Below, in pieces: positions 8,301 through 16,681 of a stretch of 64,000 nt of DNA. The stretch lies in contig NZ_CP012623.1 of the NCBI RefSeq assembly GCF_001280305.1, forward strand, positions 2,542,001 to 2,606,000, read 5' to 3'. The DNA comes from Hymenobacter sp. DG25A (GTDB taxonomy: Bacteria > Bacteroidota > Bacteroidia > Cytophagales > Hymenobacteraceae). The notes below the pieces were generated by a model. It searched no databases, was not told the origin of the DNA, and saw only the letters and a program-made list of their open reading frames with translations. The translations under genes were made by a program, and so were the position numbers. Numbering within the stretch: position 1 is the stretch's first letter; every line of letters begins with the position of its first letter.

Positions 8301-9270
8301 GGTTGGCATCGTGGGCGGCGCCGGCTACACCGCCGGGGAGCTGATCCGTATTCTGCTGCACCACGAGTTTGTGGAGTTGGGCGGCATTGTGAGCTCCTCT
8401 AACGCCGGCAACCCCGTGTACCAGGTACACGACGACTTGGTGGGCGAAACCGACCTGGTATTTGCCTCGGAGCTAGTGGGTGATGAGGACGTGGTTTTTC
8501 TGTGCCTGGGCCACGGTAACTCCAAAGCGTGGCTGGAAAAGCACGAGCTGCCGGAAACCACGCACATCATCGACCTGAGCAACGACTTCCGCCTGGAAGC
8601 CGACGCCGAGTTTCATGGCCGCGAGTTTGTGTACGGGCTGCCGGAGCTGAATAAAAGCCGCATTCAGCAGGCCCAGAGCATTGCCAACCCCGGCTGTTTT
8701 GCCACGGCCATACAGTTGGCCTTGCTGCCGCTGGCTCAGGCCGGCAAGCTGACGGATGATGTGCATGTGTCGGCCATTACGGGCTCCACGGGTGCGGGCC
8801 AGAGCTTGTCGGAGACGGTGCACTTCTCGTGGCGCACGAATAACGTGTCCATCTACAAGCCTTTCACGCACCAGCATCTCGGCGAAATTGGGGAAAGCCT
8901 GGCACAGCTGCAGACGCCGCTGGAGCTGGACATCCACTTCATTCCCTACCGCGGCAACTTCTCGCGCGGCATTTTCGCCAGCGTTTATACACCGTCGGAC
9001 CTGACGCAGGAGGAGGCGCGGGCGCTGTACCAGAAGTTCTACGCCGATGCGCCGTTCACAACGGTTTCGGACAAGGAAATTCATTTGAAGCAGGTAGTAA
9101 ATACTAACAAATGCCTGCTGCACGTGCAGAAATTCGGCAAGCAGCTGCTTATCACCTCGGTTATTGACAATCTGGTGAAAGGCGCTTCCGGCCAGGCAAT
9201 CCAGAATATGAACCTGCTCTTCGGCCTGCCCGAAACGACGGGCTTGAATTTGAAAGCAGGACTGTTCTAA
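8290..9270 (+). CDS. argC: N-acetyl-gamma-glutamyl-phosphate reductase
   Basis: 326 residues. Reduces N-acyl-glutamyl phosphate to the semialdehyde with NADPH. The nucleotide-binding start VGIVGGAGYTAGELIRIL and the catalytic Cys136 in IANPGCFATA are both clear; HQHLGEI and HFIPYRGNFSRGI match the substrate-binding half. This is the short, dimer/tetramer-type ArgC. Starts inside the end of argG. Followed by palindrome C1 before argD. Confidence 0.97.
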   Translation: MKIKVGIVGGAGYTAGELIRILLHHEFVELGGIVSSSNAGNPVYQVHDDLVGETDLVFASELVGDEDVVFLCLGHGNSKAWLEKHELPETTHIIDLSNDFRLEADAEFHGREFVYGLPELNKSRIQQAQSIANPGCFATAIQLALLPLAQAGKLTDDVHVSAITGSTGAGQSLSETVHFSWRTNNVSIYKPFTHQHLGEIGESLAQLQTPLELDIHFIPYRGNFSRGIFASVYTPSDLTQEEARALYQKFYADAPFTTVSDKEIHLKQVVNTNKCLLHVQKFGKQLLITSVIDNLVKGASGQAIQNMNLLFGLPETTGLNLKAGLF

Positions 9271-9281
9271 CCCACTAGAAC

Positions 9282-9377
9282 GTCATTCCGAGCGCAGCCG
9301 AGGAATCTCGCGTGCTGACGTCCGGATTACTACTGCAACATCAGCACGCGAGATTCCTCGGCTGCGCTCGGAATGAC
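9282..9377. repeat. Dispersed palindromic repeat, 'ccgaggaatctc' type (C1)
   Basis: Near-perfect inverted repeat between argC and argD: left arm GTCATTCCGAGCGCAGCCGA, right arm ending CTCGGAATGAC, each about 42 bp, with a loop of roughly 12-14 nt. It starts 11 bp after the argC stop. The arms align position by position with the A and B types (GTCATnCyGAGC...CGArG), so it is a variant of the same superfamily. Confidence 0.9.
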
Positions 9378-9441
9378 GTTCTTTTTCTGATTTCTGACGA
9401 CTGCCTCTAAGTTCTAACCTCTCAGCTGTCACTTCTATACT

Positions 9442-10617
9442 ATGGAGCTTTTCAACGTATATCCGCTCGTCAACATCACGCCGGTAAAGGCGCTGGGGGC
9501 AAAACTCTGGGACGATAAGGGCCAGGAATACCTGGATTTCTACGGCGGCCACGCCGTTATTTCCATCGGCCACAGCCATCCGCACTATGTGCAGCGCCTC
9601 ACCGAGCAGTTGCAGAACATCGGTTTCTACTCCAATTCGGTGCAGATCCCGATTCAGCAGGAGCTGGCGCACAAGCTGGGGCAGGTATCGGGCTACGAAG
9701 AATACTCGCTGTTCCTGTGCAACTCCGGCGCCGAGGCCAACGAGAATGCCCTGAAGTTGGCGTCCTTCCACACCGGTAAAAAACGCGTGGTAGCCTTTAA
9801 AGGCGCTTTCCACGGCCGTACGTCCGGTGCGGTAGCCGCTACCGATAATCCAAAAATCGTAGCCCCCTTTAATGCTGACCACGCCATTTCCTTTGTGGAA
9901 TACGACCTGGCGGCGGTAGAGCAGGTGCTGCAGGGCGGCGACGTTTGTGCGGCTATTATCGAGCCCATTCAAGGGGTAGGCGGCATCATCATGCCTTCTG
10001 ATGAGTTCCTGACTGGCTTAGCCGCGCTGTGCAAGCAGTACGGCGCGCTGCTGATTGCTGATGAAGTGCAGAGCGGCTACGGCCGTAGCGGCAAGTTCTT
10101 CGCGCATCAGCACGCCGGCATCCGCCCCGATGTCATTTCGGTGGCGAAAGGCATGGGCAACGGCTTCCCCATCGGCGGCATCCTGATTGCGCCGGAGTTG
10201 AAAGCCTCCTACGGCCTGCTGGGCACCACTTTCGGCGGCAACCACCTGGCCTGCGCCGCCGCCCTAGCCGTGCTGGAAGTTATTGAGCAGGAAAACCTGC
10301 TGGCCCATGCTACTGAAATGGGCCACTACCTTCGCTCGGAGCTGGAAGCCAATGCCGGGGCTGAGGAAATCCGGGGCCGGGGCCTGATGGTGGGCATTAA
10401 ATACGACTTTCCCATCAAAGACGTGCGCGACAAGCTGCTGTCGGAACACCACATTTTCGTGGGCAATGCCTCCGATCCTACGGTCCTCCGGCTGCTGCCG
10501 CCGCTGAACATCTCGAAAGCGGAGGTTGATCGGTTTTTGCAGGCGCTGTATACACTTGTAGCGCTGAGCTCCAGCTCGGCGCACGAGCGCAGCGAGTATG
10601 TGGAACCGCACCGTTAG
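9442..10617 (+). CDS. argD: Acetylornithine aminotransferase family protein
   Basis: 391 residues. PLP enzyme of aminotransferase class III that converts N-acyl-glutamate semialdehyde to N-acyl-ornithine. The Schiff-base lysine is Lys236 in SVAKGMGNGFPIG, the cofactor Asp is in LIADEVQSGYGR, and LFLCNSGAEANENALKLA binds the phosphate. Start ATG at 9442, 64 bp after the C1 palindrome. The last 19 or so residues (LSSSSAHERSEYVEPHR region) are encoded by one arm of the palindrome at 10558-10696. They extend past the usual family end, so the natural C-terminus was probably changed by insertion of that repeat. Confidence 0.95.
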   Translation: MELFNVYPLVNITPVKALGAKLWDDKGQEYLDFYGGHAVISIGHSHPHYVQRLTEQLQNIGFYSNSVQIPIQQELAHKLGQVSGYEEYSLFLCNSGAEANENALKLASFHTGKKRVVAFKGAFHGRTSGAVAATDNPKIVAPFNADHAISFVEYDLAAVEQVLQGGDVCAAIIEPIQGVGGIIMPSDEFLTGLAALCKQYGALLIADEVQSGYGRSGKFFAHQHAGIRPDVISVAKGMGNGFPIGGILIAPELKASYGLLGTTFGGNHLACAAALAVLEVIEQENLLAHATEMGHYLRSELEANAGAEEIRGRGLMVGIKYDFPIKDVRDKLLSEHHIFVGNASDPTVLRLLPPLNISKAEVDRFLQALYTLVALSSSSAHERSEYVEPHR

Positions 10618-10696
10618 GACAATTCCCAACCACCTCATCACATTCTAACGCGAGGAACTCGCTCCGCTCGTACGCCGAGCCGGAGCTCAGCGCTAC
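10558..10696. repeat. Palindromic repeat overlapping the argD 3' end (type D)
   Basis: Left arm 10558-10597 and right arm 10657-10696 are inverted copies, with about 37 of 40 positions pairing; both include TAGCGCTGAGCTCC-like and CGAGCG-like blocks. The left arm is translated as the ArgD C-terminus and the right arm ends 5 bp before the carA start codon. It is unrelated in sequence to the A-C types except for a GAGC core. Confidence 0.85.
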
Positions 10697-10701
10697 ACCC
10701 A

Positions 10702-11781
10702 ATGACCCAAACAGTAAAACTCATTCTGGAAGACGGCACCGAACTCGAGGGCCAATCGTTCGGGGCCTTTACCTCGGCCGCGGGCGAGGTGGTGTTCAGC
10801 ACGGCCATGACCGGCTACCCGGAAAACCTGACCGACCCCTCCTTTGCCGGCCAGATTCTGGTGCTCACCTACCCGATGGTCGGCAACTACGGCGTGCCCG
10901 GCGAGGAGCTCTACGAGTCGATTTCCCGGATCTTCGAGTCGGACAAGGTGCACATTGCCGGCCTGGTCGTCAACTACTACTCCCAGGAGCACAGCCACTG
11001 GAACGCGGCCAAGAGCCTGGGCGACTGGCTCAAAGAGTATAACATCCCCGGCATCTTCGGCGTCGATACCCGCATGCTCACCAAGAAGCTGCGGGAGAAA
11101 GGCGCGATGCTGGGCAAAATTGTAGCGGAGGAAGATGTGCCCTTCCACGACCCCAACCTCGATAACCTGGTGGCCCAGGTCAGCCCCACCCAGGTCACCC
11201 GCTACGGCCACGGCCAGCATAAAATCGTGCTGGTGGACTGCGGCACCAAGACCAACATCATCCGCTGCTTTCTCGAGCGCGACGTGGAGCTCATCCGCGT
11301 GCCCTGGGACTACGACTTCACCACCCTGGAATACGACGGCCTGTTCCTCAGCAACGGCCCGGGCGACCCGAAGATGTGCACCGCTACCATCCAGCATCTG
11401 CAGCAAGCCCTGCAGCAGGACAAGCCCATCTTCGGCATCTGCCTGGGCTCCCAGCTCATGGGCCTGGCCGCGGGCGGGGACACGTTCAAGCTCAAGTACG
11501 GCCACCGCAGCCATAACCAGCCCGTCAGGCTCACCGGCACGCAGCACTGCTACATCACCAGCCAGAACCACGGCTTCGCCGTCGACCCGGCCACGCTGCC
11601 GGCCGAGTGGCGCGTGCTGTTCGAGAACCTGAACGACGGCACCTGCGAAGGCATCCGGCACGTGTCGAAACCGTTTTTTTCGACGCAGTTTCACCCTGAA
11701 GCCGCCGGCGGCCCCCAGGACACGGAGTTTCTGTTCGATGACTTCCTGAAGGCAGTGGCCGAGTATAAAGCCGGTAAATAG
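10702..11781 (+). CDS. carA: Carbamoyl phosphate synthase small (glutaminase) subunit
   Basis: 359 residues. Hydrolyses glutamine and passes ammonia to CarB. The class I amidotransferase triad is complete: Cys247 in GICLGSQLMG, and His331 and Glu333 in STQFHPEAAGG. The N-terminal domain (LEDGTELEGQSFGA, SGEVVF-like, TGYPENLTDPS) reads more like the animal CAD/CPS1 glutaminase than like Escherichia coli CarA. The C-terminal GGPQDTEFLFDDF likewise mirrors the eukaryotic GPxDTEYLFDxF. Begins immediately after palindrome D, with no visible Shine-Dalgarno, as is normal in this phylum. Confidence 0.96.
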   Translation: MTQTVKLILEDGTELEGQSFGAFTSAAGEVVFSTAMTGYPENLTDPSFAGQILVLTYPMVGNYGVPGEELYESISRIFESDKVHIAGLVVNYYSQEHSHWNAAKSLGDWLKEYNIPGIFGVDTRMLTKKLREKGAMLGKIVAEEDVPFHDPNLDNLVAQVSPTQVTRYGHGQHKIVLVDCGTKTNIIRCFLERDVELIRVPWDYDFTTLEYDGLFLSNGPGDPKMCTATIQHLQQALQQDKPIFGICLGSQLMGLAAGGDTFKLKYGHRSHNQPVRLTGTQHCYITSQNHGFAVDPATLPAEWRVLFENLNDGTCEGIRHVSKPFFSTQFHPEAAGGPQDTEFLFDDFLKAVAEYKAGK

Positions 11782-11865
11782 CCGCTCTAACAGGCCGGTC
11801 GAATTTTTTAAAGATTAGTCTTCTGCTCCCAAAAAAGCATGGGGCAAACCCCACGCGCACCTAGC

Positions 11866-14800
11866 ATGAACAAACCCACCAAAGTGCTTATCCTCGGTTC
11901 CGGCGCGCTGAAAATCGGCGAGGCCGGCGAGTTCGACTACTCCGGCTCGCAGGCCCTCAAGGCGCTCAAAGAGGAAGGCATCCGCACCATCCTGATCAAC
12001 CCCAACATTGCCACCGTGCAGACCTCGGAGGGCCTGGCCGACGACGTGTACTTTCTGCCCGTGACGCCCTACTTCGTGGAGGAAGTCATCAAAAAGGAGC
12101 AGCCCGACGGCATTCTGGTGGCCTTTGGCGGGCAGACGGCGCTGAACTGCGCCGTGGCCCTGTACCGGGCCGGCGTGTTCGAGCAGTACAACGTGCGCGT
12201 GCTGGGCACGCCCGTGCAGAGCATCATCGACACGGAGGACCGGGACATCTTCAAGGAAAAGCTCGCGCAGATTGGCGTGCTCTCGGCCCGCAGCGTGGCC
12301 GTCACGACGCTGGAGGACGCGCTGGCCGCCGGTGCGCAGATCGGTTTCCCCATTATCGTGCGGGCCGCCTTTGCCCTGGGCGGGCTGGGCAGCGGCTTTG
12401 CCAATAACTTGGATGAGCTGCGGGCCCTGGCCCAGAAAGCCTTCACCACCTCGGACCAGATTCTGGTGGAGGAGTCGCTGAAGGGCTGGAAGGAAGTGGA
12501 GTACGAAGTGGTGCGCGATGCCTATGATAACTGCATCACGGTCTGCAACATGGAGAACTTCGACCCTATCGGCATTCACACCGGGGAGAGCATCGTGGTG
12601 GCCCCCTCGCAGACGCTCTCCAACCGGGAGTACCACAAGCTGCGCCGCATTGGCATTCAGACCATCCGCCACCTGGGCATCGTGGGCGAGTGCAACATCC
12701 AGTACGCGCTGGACCCGAAATCCGAGGACTACCGCGTCATTGAGGTGAATGCGCGCCTCTCGCGCTCCTCGGCCCTGGCCTCCAAAGCCACGGGCTACCC
12801 GCTGGCCTTCGTGGCGGCCAAGCTCAGCCTGGGCTACTCACTGGCCGAGCTCAAGAACAGCGTGACGCAGACCACCTCGGCCTTCTTTGAGCCGGCCCTG
12901 GACTACGTGGTGGTGAAGCTGCCGCGCTGGGATCTGGGCAAGTTCGCGGGCGTGAACCGGCAGATCGGCTCGGCCATGAAGAGCGTGGGCGAGGTGATGG
13001 CCATCGGCAAAAGCTTCGAGGAAGCCATCCAGAAAGGCCTGCGCATGCTCGACACGGGCAAGCGCGGCTTCGTAGCCAACCGCCCGGAGGACGAGCTGGA
13101 TAATGCCGCCATCGACCAGCTGCTCAGCGAGCCCAACGAGGAGCGCATCTTCGCCATCAATCATGCTTTCGAGGCGGGCTACACCTTGGACCAGGTGCAT
13201 GCGCTGACGAAGATTGACCACTGGTTTCTGCAGCGCCTGTCCACCATCTTTGAGCTGGGCCAAAAGCTGGCCGAAGGCCGTACCAACGGCGGCCTCGACG
13301 GGCTGGACACCGCGCTGCTGCGCGACGTCAAAAAAGCCGGCTTCTCGGATCAGCAAATAGCGGTCAAACTCTTAGGCGAAGGCGACGTGAAAGCCGATGA
13401 GCTGCGCGTGCGCGCCCGCCGCAAGGCCCTGGGTGTGCTGCCCGTCATCAAGCAGATTGACACGCTGGCGGCCGAGTTCCCGGCCCAGACCAACTACCTC
13501 TACACCACCTACCACGGCACGGAACACGACCTGGCGCCGGAAACCGACCAGTCCGTGCTGGTGCTGGGCTCGGGCGTGTACCGCATCGGCTCCTCCGTGG
13601 AGTTTGACTGGTGCGGGGTGCAGGCCGTGCAGACGGCGGCGGCCGAAGGCTACAAAACCATTCTCATCAACTACAACCCCGAAACCGTCTCCACCGACTA
13701 CGACGTCTCCGACCGGCTCTACTTTGAGGAGCTGAGCTTTGAGCGGGTCATGGACATTCTGGACTTCGAGCAGCCCAATGGCGTGATTCTGAGTACGGGC
13801 GGGCAGATTCCCAACAACCTGGCCACCCGCCTGGCCGACGCGCAGGCCCCCATCCTGGGCACCAGCGCGGCCATGATTGACCAGGCCGAAAACCGCCACA
13901 AGTTCTCCTCCATCCTGGATGAGCTGGGCATTGCCCAGCCCCGCTGGCAGGAGCTGACCTCGCTGCAGGCCATGCTGGCCTTCGTGGGTGAGGTGGGCTA
14001 CCCCGTGCTGATCCGGCCCAGCTACGTGCTCTCAGGCGCGGCCATGAATGTGGTGTCCAATGCCTTCGAGCTGGAAGAATTCCTCAAAGCTGCGAAGCAG
14101 GTCAGTGCCGAGTACCCGGTGGTGGTCTCCGAGTTCATCCAGGAGGCCAAGGAAATCGAGCTGGACGCGGTAGCTGATAAGGGCGAGATTGTCTCGTACG
14201 CCATTTCCGAGCACGTGGAGTTTGCCGGCGTGCACTCCGGCGACGCGACCATGTACTACCCGCCCCAGCGCGTGTACGTGGGCACGGTGCGCAAGCTCAA
14301 AATCATTGCCGAGAAGATTGCGAAACGGTTTGAAATCAGCGGGCCCTTCAACATCCAGTTCCTGGAGAAAAACCGCGAAATCCGCGTCATTGAGTGCAAC
14401 ATCCGCGCCTCGCGCTCCTTCCCCTTCGTGAGCAAGGTCTCGGGCCACAACCTGATTCAGAAGGCCACGCAGGTGCTGCTGGGCAAGAAGGTCACGCGCG
14501 ACGCCAGCGAGCTGGTCTACGACCTGCCCTTCGTGGGGGTAAAGGCCCCGCAGTTCTCCTTCACCCGCCTGCCCGGCGCCGACCCGGTGCTGCGCGTGGA
14601 CATGACCAGCACGGGCGAGGTGGGCTGCCTGGGCGACACGGCCGAGGAGGCCCTGCTCAAGGCCATGCTCAGCGTGGGCTATAAGATTCCGCAAAAGTCG
14701 GTGCTGATGTCCAGCGGCCCGCTGCTCTCCAAGCTGGTGCTGCTGGACTCGGCCCGCCTGCTGGTGCAGCACGGCTTCGCGCTCTACGCCACGGGGGGCA

Positions 14801-15102
14801 CGCACCGCTTCCTGGCCGAGCACCAGGTGCCCAGCCACTTGGTCTTCTGGCCCGACGAGCAGCAGGAGCCCAACGTGCTGACCTGTCTGAAGGAGAAGAA
14901 GATTGAGCTGGTGCTCAACATCCCCAAGAACCTGAGCAAGGGCGAGCTGGACAACGACTACACCATCCGCCGCACGGCCGTGGACTTCGGCATTCCGCTG
15001 CTGACCAACGCGAGGCTGGCCAAGGCCTTCATTCAGGCCTTCTGCACCCTGGACATGCAGGACCTGAAGATCAAGAGCTGGAACGAGTATAAGGCCATGT
15101 AA
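11866..15102 (+). CDS. carB: Carbamoyl phosphate synthase large subunit
   Basis: 1078 residues from the ATG at 11866; an in-frame ATG at 11839 would add nine residues and is less likely. Makes carbamoyl phosphate from bicarbonate, ATP and ammonia. Two homologous ATP-grasp halves are visible, each opening with a VLxLGSGxxxIG.xxEFD(Y/W) loop (residues about 7 and 560), then an MGS-like C-terminal domain starting near residue 935. Motifs such as LGGLGSGFANN, GWKEVEYEVVRDAYDNCITVCNMEN and VNARLSRSSALASKATGYPLAF are strikingly close to eukaryotic CPS I/CAD. Separated from carA by 84 bp. Downstream lie the repeat-flanked GIY-YIG gene and then argF', so carbamoyl phosphate and its user are encoded nearby. 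Confidence 0.97.
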   Translation: MNKPTKVLILGSGALKIGEAGEFDYSGSQALKALKEEGIRTILINPNIATVQTSEGLADDVYFLPVTPYFVEEVIKKEQPDGILVAFGGQTALNCAVALYRAGVFEQYNVRVLGTPVQSIIDTEDRDIFKEKLAQIGVLSARSVAVTTLEDALAAGAQIGFPIIVRAAFALGGLGSGFANNLDELRALAQKAFTTSDQILVEESLKGWKEVEYEVVRDAYDNCITVCNMENFDPIGIHTGESIVVAPSQTLSNREYHKLRRIGIQTIRHLGIVGECNIQYALDPKSEDYRVIEVNARLSRSSALASKATGYPLAFVAAKLSLGYSLAELKNSVTQTTSAFFEPALDYVVVKLPRWDLGKFAGVNRQIGSAMKSVGEVMAIGKSFEEAIQKGLRMLDTGKRGFVANRPEDELDNAAIDQLLSEPNEERIFAINHAFEAGYTLDQVHALTKIDHWFLQRLSTIFELGQKLAEGRTNGGLDGLDTALLRDVKKAGFSDQQIAVKLLGEGDVKADELRVRARRKALGVLPVIKQIDTLAAEFPAQTNYLYTTYHGTEHDLAPETDQSVLVLGSGVYRIGSSVEFDWCGVQAVQTAAAEGYKTILINYNPETVSTDYDVSDRLYFEELSFERVMDILDFEQPNGVILSTGGQIPNNLATRLADAQAPILGTSAAMIDQAENRHKFSSILDELGIAQPRWQELTSLQAMLAFVGEVGYPVLIRPSYVLSGAAMNVVSNAFELEEFLKAAKQVSAEYPVVVSEFIQEAKEIELDAVADKGEIVSYAISEHVEFAGVHSGDATMYYPPQRVYVGTVRKLKIIAEKIAKRFEISGPFNIQFLEKNREIRVIECNIRASRSFPFVSKVSGHNLIQKATQVLLGKKVTRDASELVYDLPFVGVKAPQFSFTRLPGADPVLRVDMTSTGEVGCLGDTAEEALLKAMLSVGYKIPQKSVLMSSGPLLSKLVLLDSARLLVQHGFALYATGGTHRFLAEHQVPSHLVFWPDEQQEPNVLTCLKEKKIELVLNIPKNLSKGELDNDYTIRRTAVDFGIPLLTNARLAKAFIQAFCTLDMQDLKIKSWNEYKAM

Positions 15103-15133
15103 GGCAAAGCTTCGGATCAAAGGAAAAAACAAC

Positions 15134-15226
15134 GTCATGCTGAGCGCAGTCGAAGCATCTCTACCTCTGGCTAACTCCTGTCGTGAGGACGAAGCGGTAG
15201 AGATGCTTCGACAAGCTCAGCATGAC
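15134..15226. repeat. Dispersed palindromic repeat upstream of the GIY-YIG gene (A3)
   Basis: Left arm GTCATGCTGAGCGCAGTCGA, right arm ending GCTCAGCATGAC; the inner ends also pair (CTACC against GGTAG). The right arm from 15191 on, plus a few following bases, is repeated almost exactly at 15555-15595 on the other side of the GIY-YIG gene. Confidence 0.9.
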
Positions 15227-15254
15227 GTTCTGATTTTCTTCGTATAGTGGCCCC

Positions 15255-15545
15255 ATGTACGTCTACATCCTGACTAACCCGACTAAAACCGTCTTGTACA
15301 TCGGTGTCACCAACGACTTGACGCGCCGCCTCTATGAACACAGCAGCGGCCGGGGCGACGTGGGTAAGTTTACTGGACGGTATCAGACGGATTTGCTGGT
15401 GTACTTTGAGCTTTGCCCGGATGCTAAACAGGCTATTGCGCGGGAAAATCAGTTGAAAGGTTGGACGCGCAGTAAGAAGGATGCGTTGATTACAGCTTTT
15501 AATCCCCACTGGGAAACCATCAACTTAGAAACATGGCGCGGCTGA
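15255..15545 (+). CDS. Small GIY-YIG nuclease family protein, flanked by palindromic repeats
   Basis: 96 residues, a single-domain GIY-YIG protein of the UPF0213/YhbQ type often labelled 'UvrC-like'. The core is complete: VYIL at residues 3-6 (Tyr4), YIG at 15-17 (Tyr15), Arg24/25 in NDLTRRLYEH, and the metal-ligand Glu64 in ARENQLKGW. Family members are predicted DNA endonucleases; most have no assigned role. It interrupts the carB to argF' interval and is bracketed by a 41-bp direct repeat (15191-15231 and 15555-15595, one mismatch) belonging to the dispersed palindrome family. This arrangement suggests it travels with, or acts on, the repeats, in the way RAYT transposases do for REP elements. 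That link is inference. Confidence 0.9.
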   Translation: MYVYILTNPTKTVLYIGVTNDLTRRLYEHSSGRGDVGKFTGRYQTDLLVYFELCPDAKQAIARENQLKGWTRSKKDALITAFNPHWETINLETWRG

Positions 15546-15554
15546 CTGGCCTAC

Positions 15555-15595
15555 GAAGCGGTAGAAATGCTTCGACAAGCTCAGCATGACGTTCT
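15555..15595. repeat. Single palindrome arm downstream of the GIY-YIG gene (A4, direct repeat of 15191-15231)
   Basis: 41 bp, identical to 15191-15231 except G to A at position 12. Begins GAAGCGGTAGAAATGCTTCG. No partner left arm is present here, so it is a solo half-element that makes a direct repeat around the GIY-YIG gene. It lies 10 bp after the stop codon of that gene and ends 36 bp before argF'. Confidence 0.85.
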
Positions 15596-15631
15596 TTTTT
15601 AGCTTTAGGCCTTAGCCATTCTTCAACCAAA

Positions 15632-16585
15632 ATGAAAAACTTCACCTCCTTCGCCGATGCGGGCGACTATAAAGCCCTGTTGCAACAAGCATTGGAAATC
15701 AAGGCCAATCCGTTTGGCTACCAGCACATCGGCAAGAACAAAACCGTGGGGCTGATTTTCTTTAACCCCAGCTTGCGCACCCGGCTTAGCTCGGTGAAGG
15801 CGGCCTATAACCTGGGCGCGCAGGCCTGGGTGCTCAACGCCGGCGCCGATTCCTGGACGCTGGAAATGGCTGATGGCGCGGTGATGAACGGCGGCACCCA
15901 GGAGCACATTAAGGAGGCCATTGCCGTAATGAGCCAGTACTGCGACGTGTTGGGCGTGCGCACCTTCCCCACGCTCAAGGACCGCGAGGCCGACTACAGC
16001 GAGGAAGTATTCAACAAGATTCTGAAGTACGCCACCGTGCCCGTGGTAAGCCTGGAAAGCGCCACGTTGCACCCGTTGCAAAGCTTTGCCGACCTGATTA
16101 CGGTAGCGGAACACAAGCAGAAGGAGCGCGTGAAAGTGGTGCTGACCTGGGCACCACACGTGCGCGCCCTGCCCCAGTGCGTGCCCAATTCGTTTTGTGA
16201 CTGGTTCTCGGAAGTAGACTGGGTAGACTTCGTCATCACTCACCCCGAGGGCTACGAGTTGGACCCCAGGTTCACAAAAGGCGCCCGCATTGAGTACGAC
16301 CAGAAGAAGGCCCTAGAAGGCGCTGACTTCGTGCAGGCCAAGAACTGGAGCAGCTACCAGGACTACGGCCAGGTTATCAGCAACGACCCTTCCTGGATGC
16401 TGACGCCCGAGCACATGGCCGGCACCAACCACGCCAAATTCCTGCACTGCCTGCCCGTGCGCCGCAACGTGGAAGTATCGGATGCCATTCTGGATTCGCC
16501 TAACTCACTGGTGATTCAGGAGGCCGGCAACCGGGTGTTTTCCATGCAGACGGTGTTGCACGAACTGCTGAAGCAAAGTGTATAA
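15632..16585 (+). CDS. argF': N-acetylornithine/N-succinylornithine carbamoyltransferase
   Basis: 317 residues, the typical length of Bacteroidota acyl-ornithine carbamoyltransferases. Transfers the carbamoyl group to N-acyl-ornithine. The carbamoyl-phosphate loop SLRTRLS (residues 47-53), HPLQSFADL, and HCLPVRRNVEVSD near the C-terminus are diagnostic. Alignment by eye with the Bacteroides fragilis enzyme is gap-free through residue 100. Its acyl-specificity position 90, Pro in the succinyl enzyme and Glu in the Xanthomonas acetyl enzyme, is Gln here (GGTQEHI). Substrate preference is therefore open. Last gene of the arg cluster; a 7-bp stem hairpin at 16634-16657 follows without a T-run. 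Confidence 0.95.
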   Translation: MKNFTSFADAGDYKALLQQALEIKANPFGYQHIGKNKTVGLIFFNPSLRTRLSSVKAAYNLGAQAWVLNAGADSWTLEMADGAVMNGGTQEHIKEAIAVMSQYCDVLGVRTFPTLKDREADYSEEVFNKILKYATVPVVSLESATLHPLQSFADLITVAEHKQKERVKVVLTWAPHVRALPQCVPNSFCDWFSEVDWVDFVITHPEGYELDPRFTKGARIEYDQKKALEGADFVQAKNWSSYQDYGQVISNDPSWMLTPEHMAGTNHAKFLHCLPVRRNVEVSDAILDSPNSLVIQEAGNRVFSMQTVLHELLKQSV

Positions 16586-16681
16586 TTCGGGTATGATATA
16601 ACAATGGAAAGATACCCGCGTTCAAGGCGAGGTCGAAATGGCTGACCGGTCATTTCGAAAAATTCACCTCATCCCTTACCC

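Noticed and set aside
10693..11694. Long minus-strand frame opposite carA (333 codons)
   Set aside because: Mirror frame of a GC-rich gene; carA on the plus strand has full catalytic motifs. Similar shadows exist opposite carB (14032-15138), pbpC (17876-19630) and the TonB receptor (43453-45114).
16634..16657. Terminator after argF'
   Set aside because: The 7-bp stem CGAAATG/CATTTCG is followed by A residues, not T, so it was not listed as a terminator.
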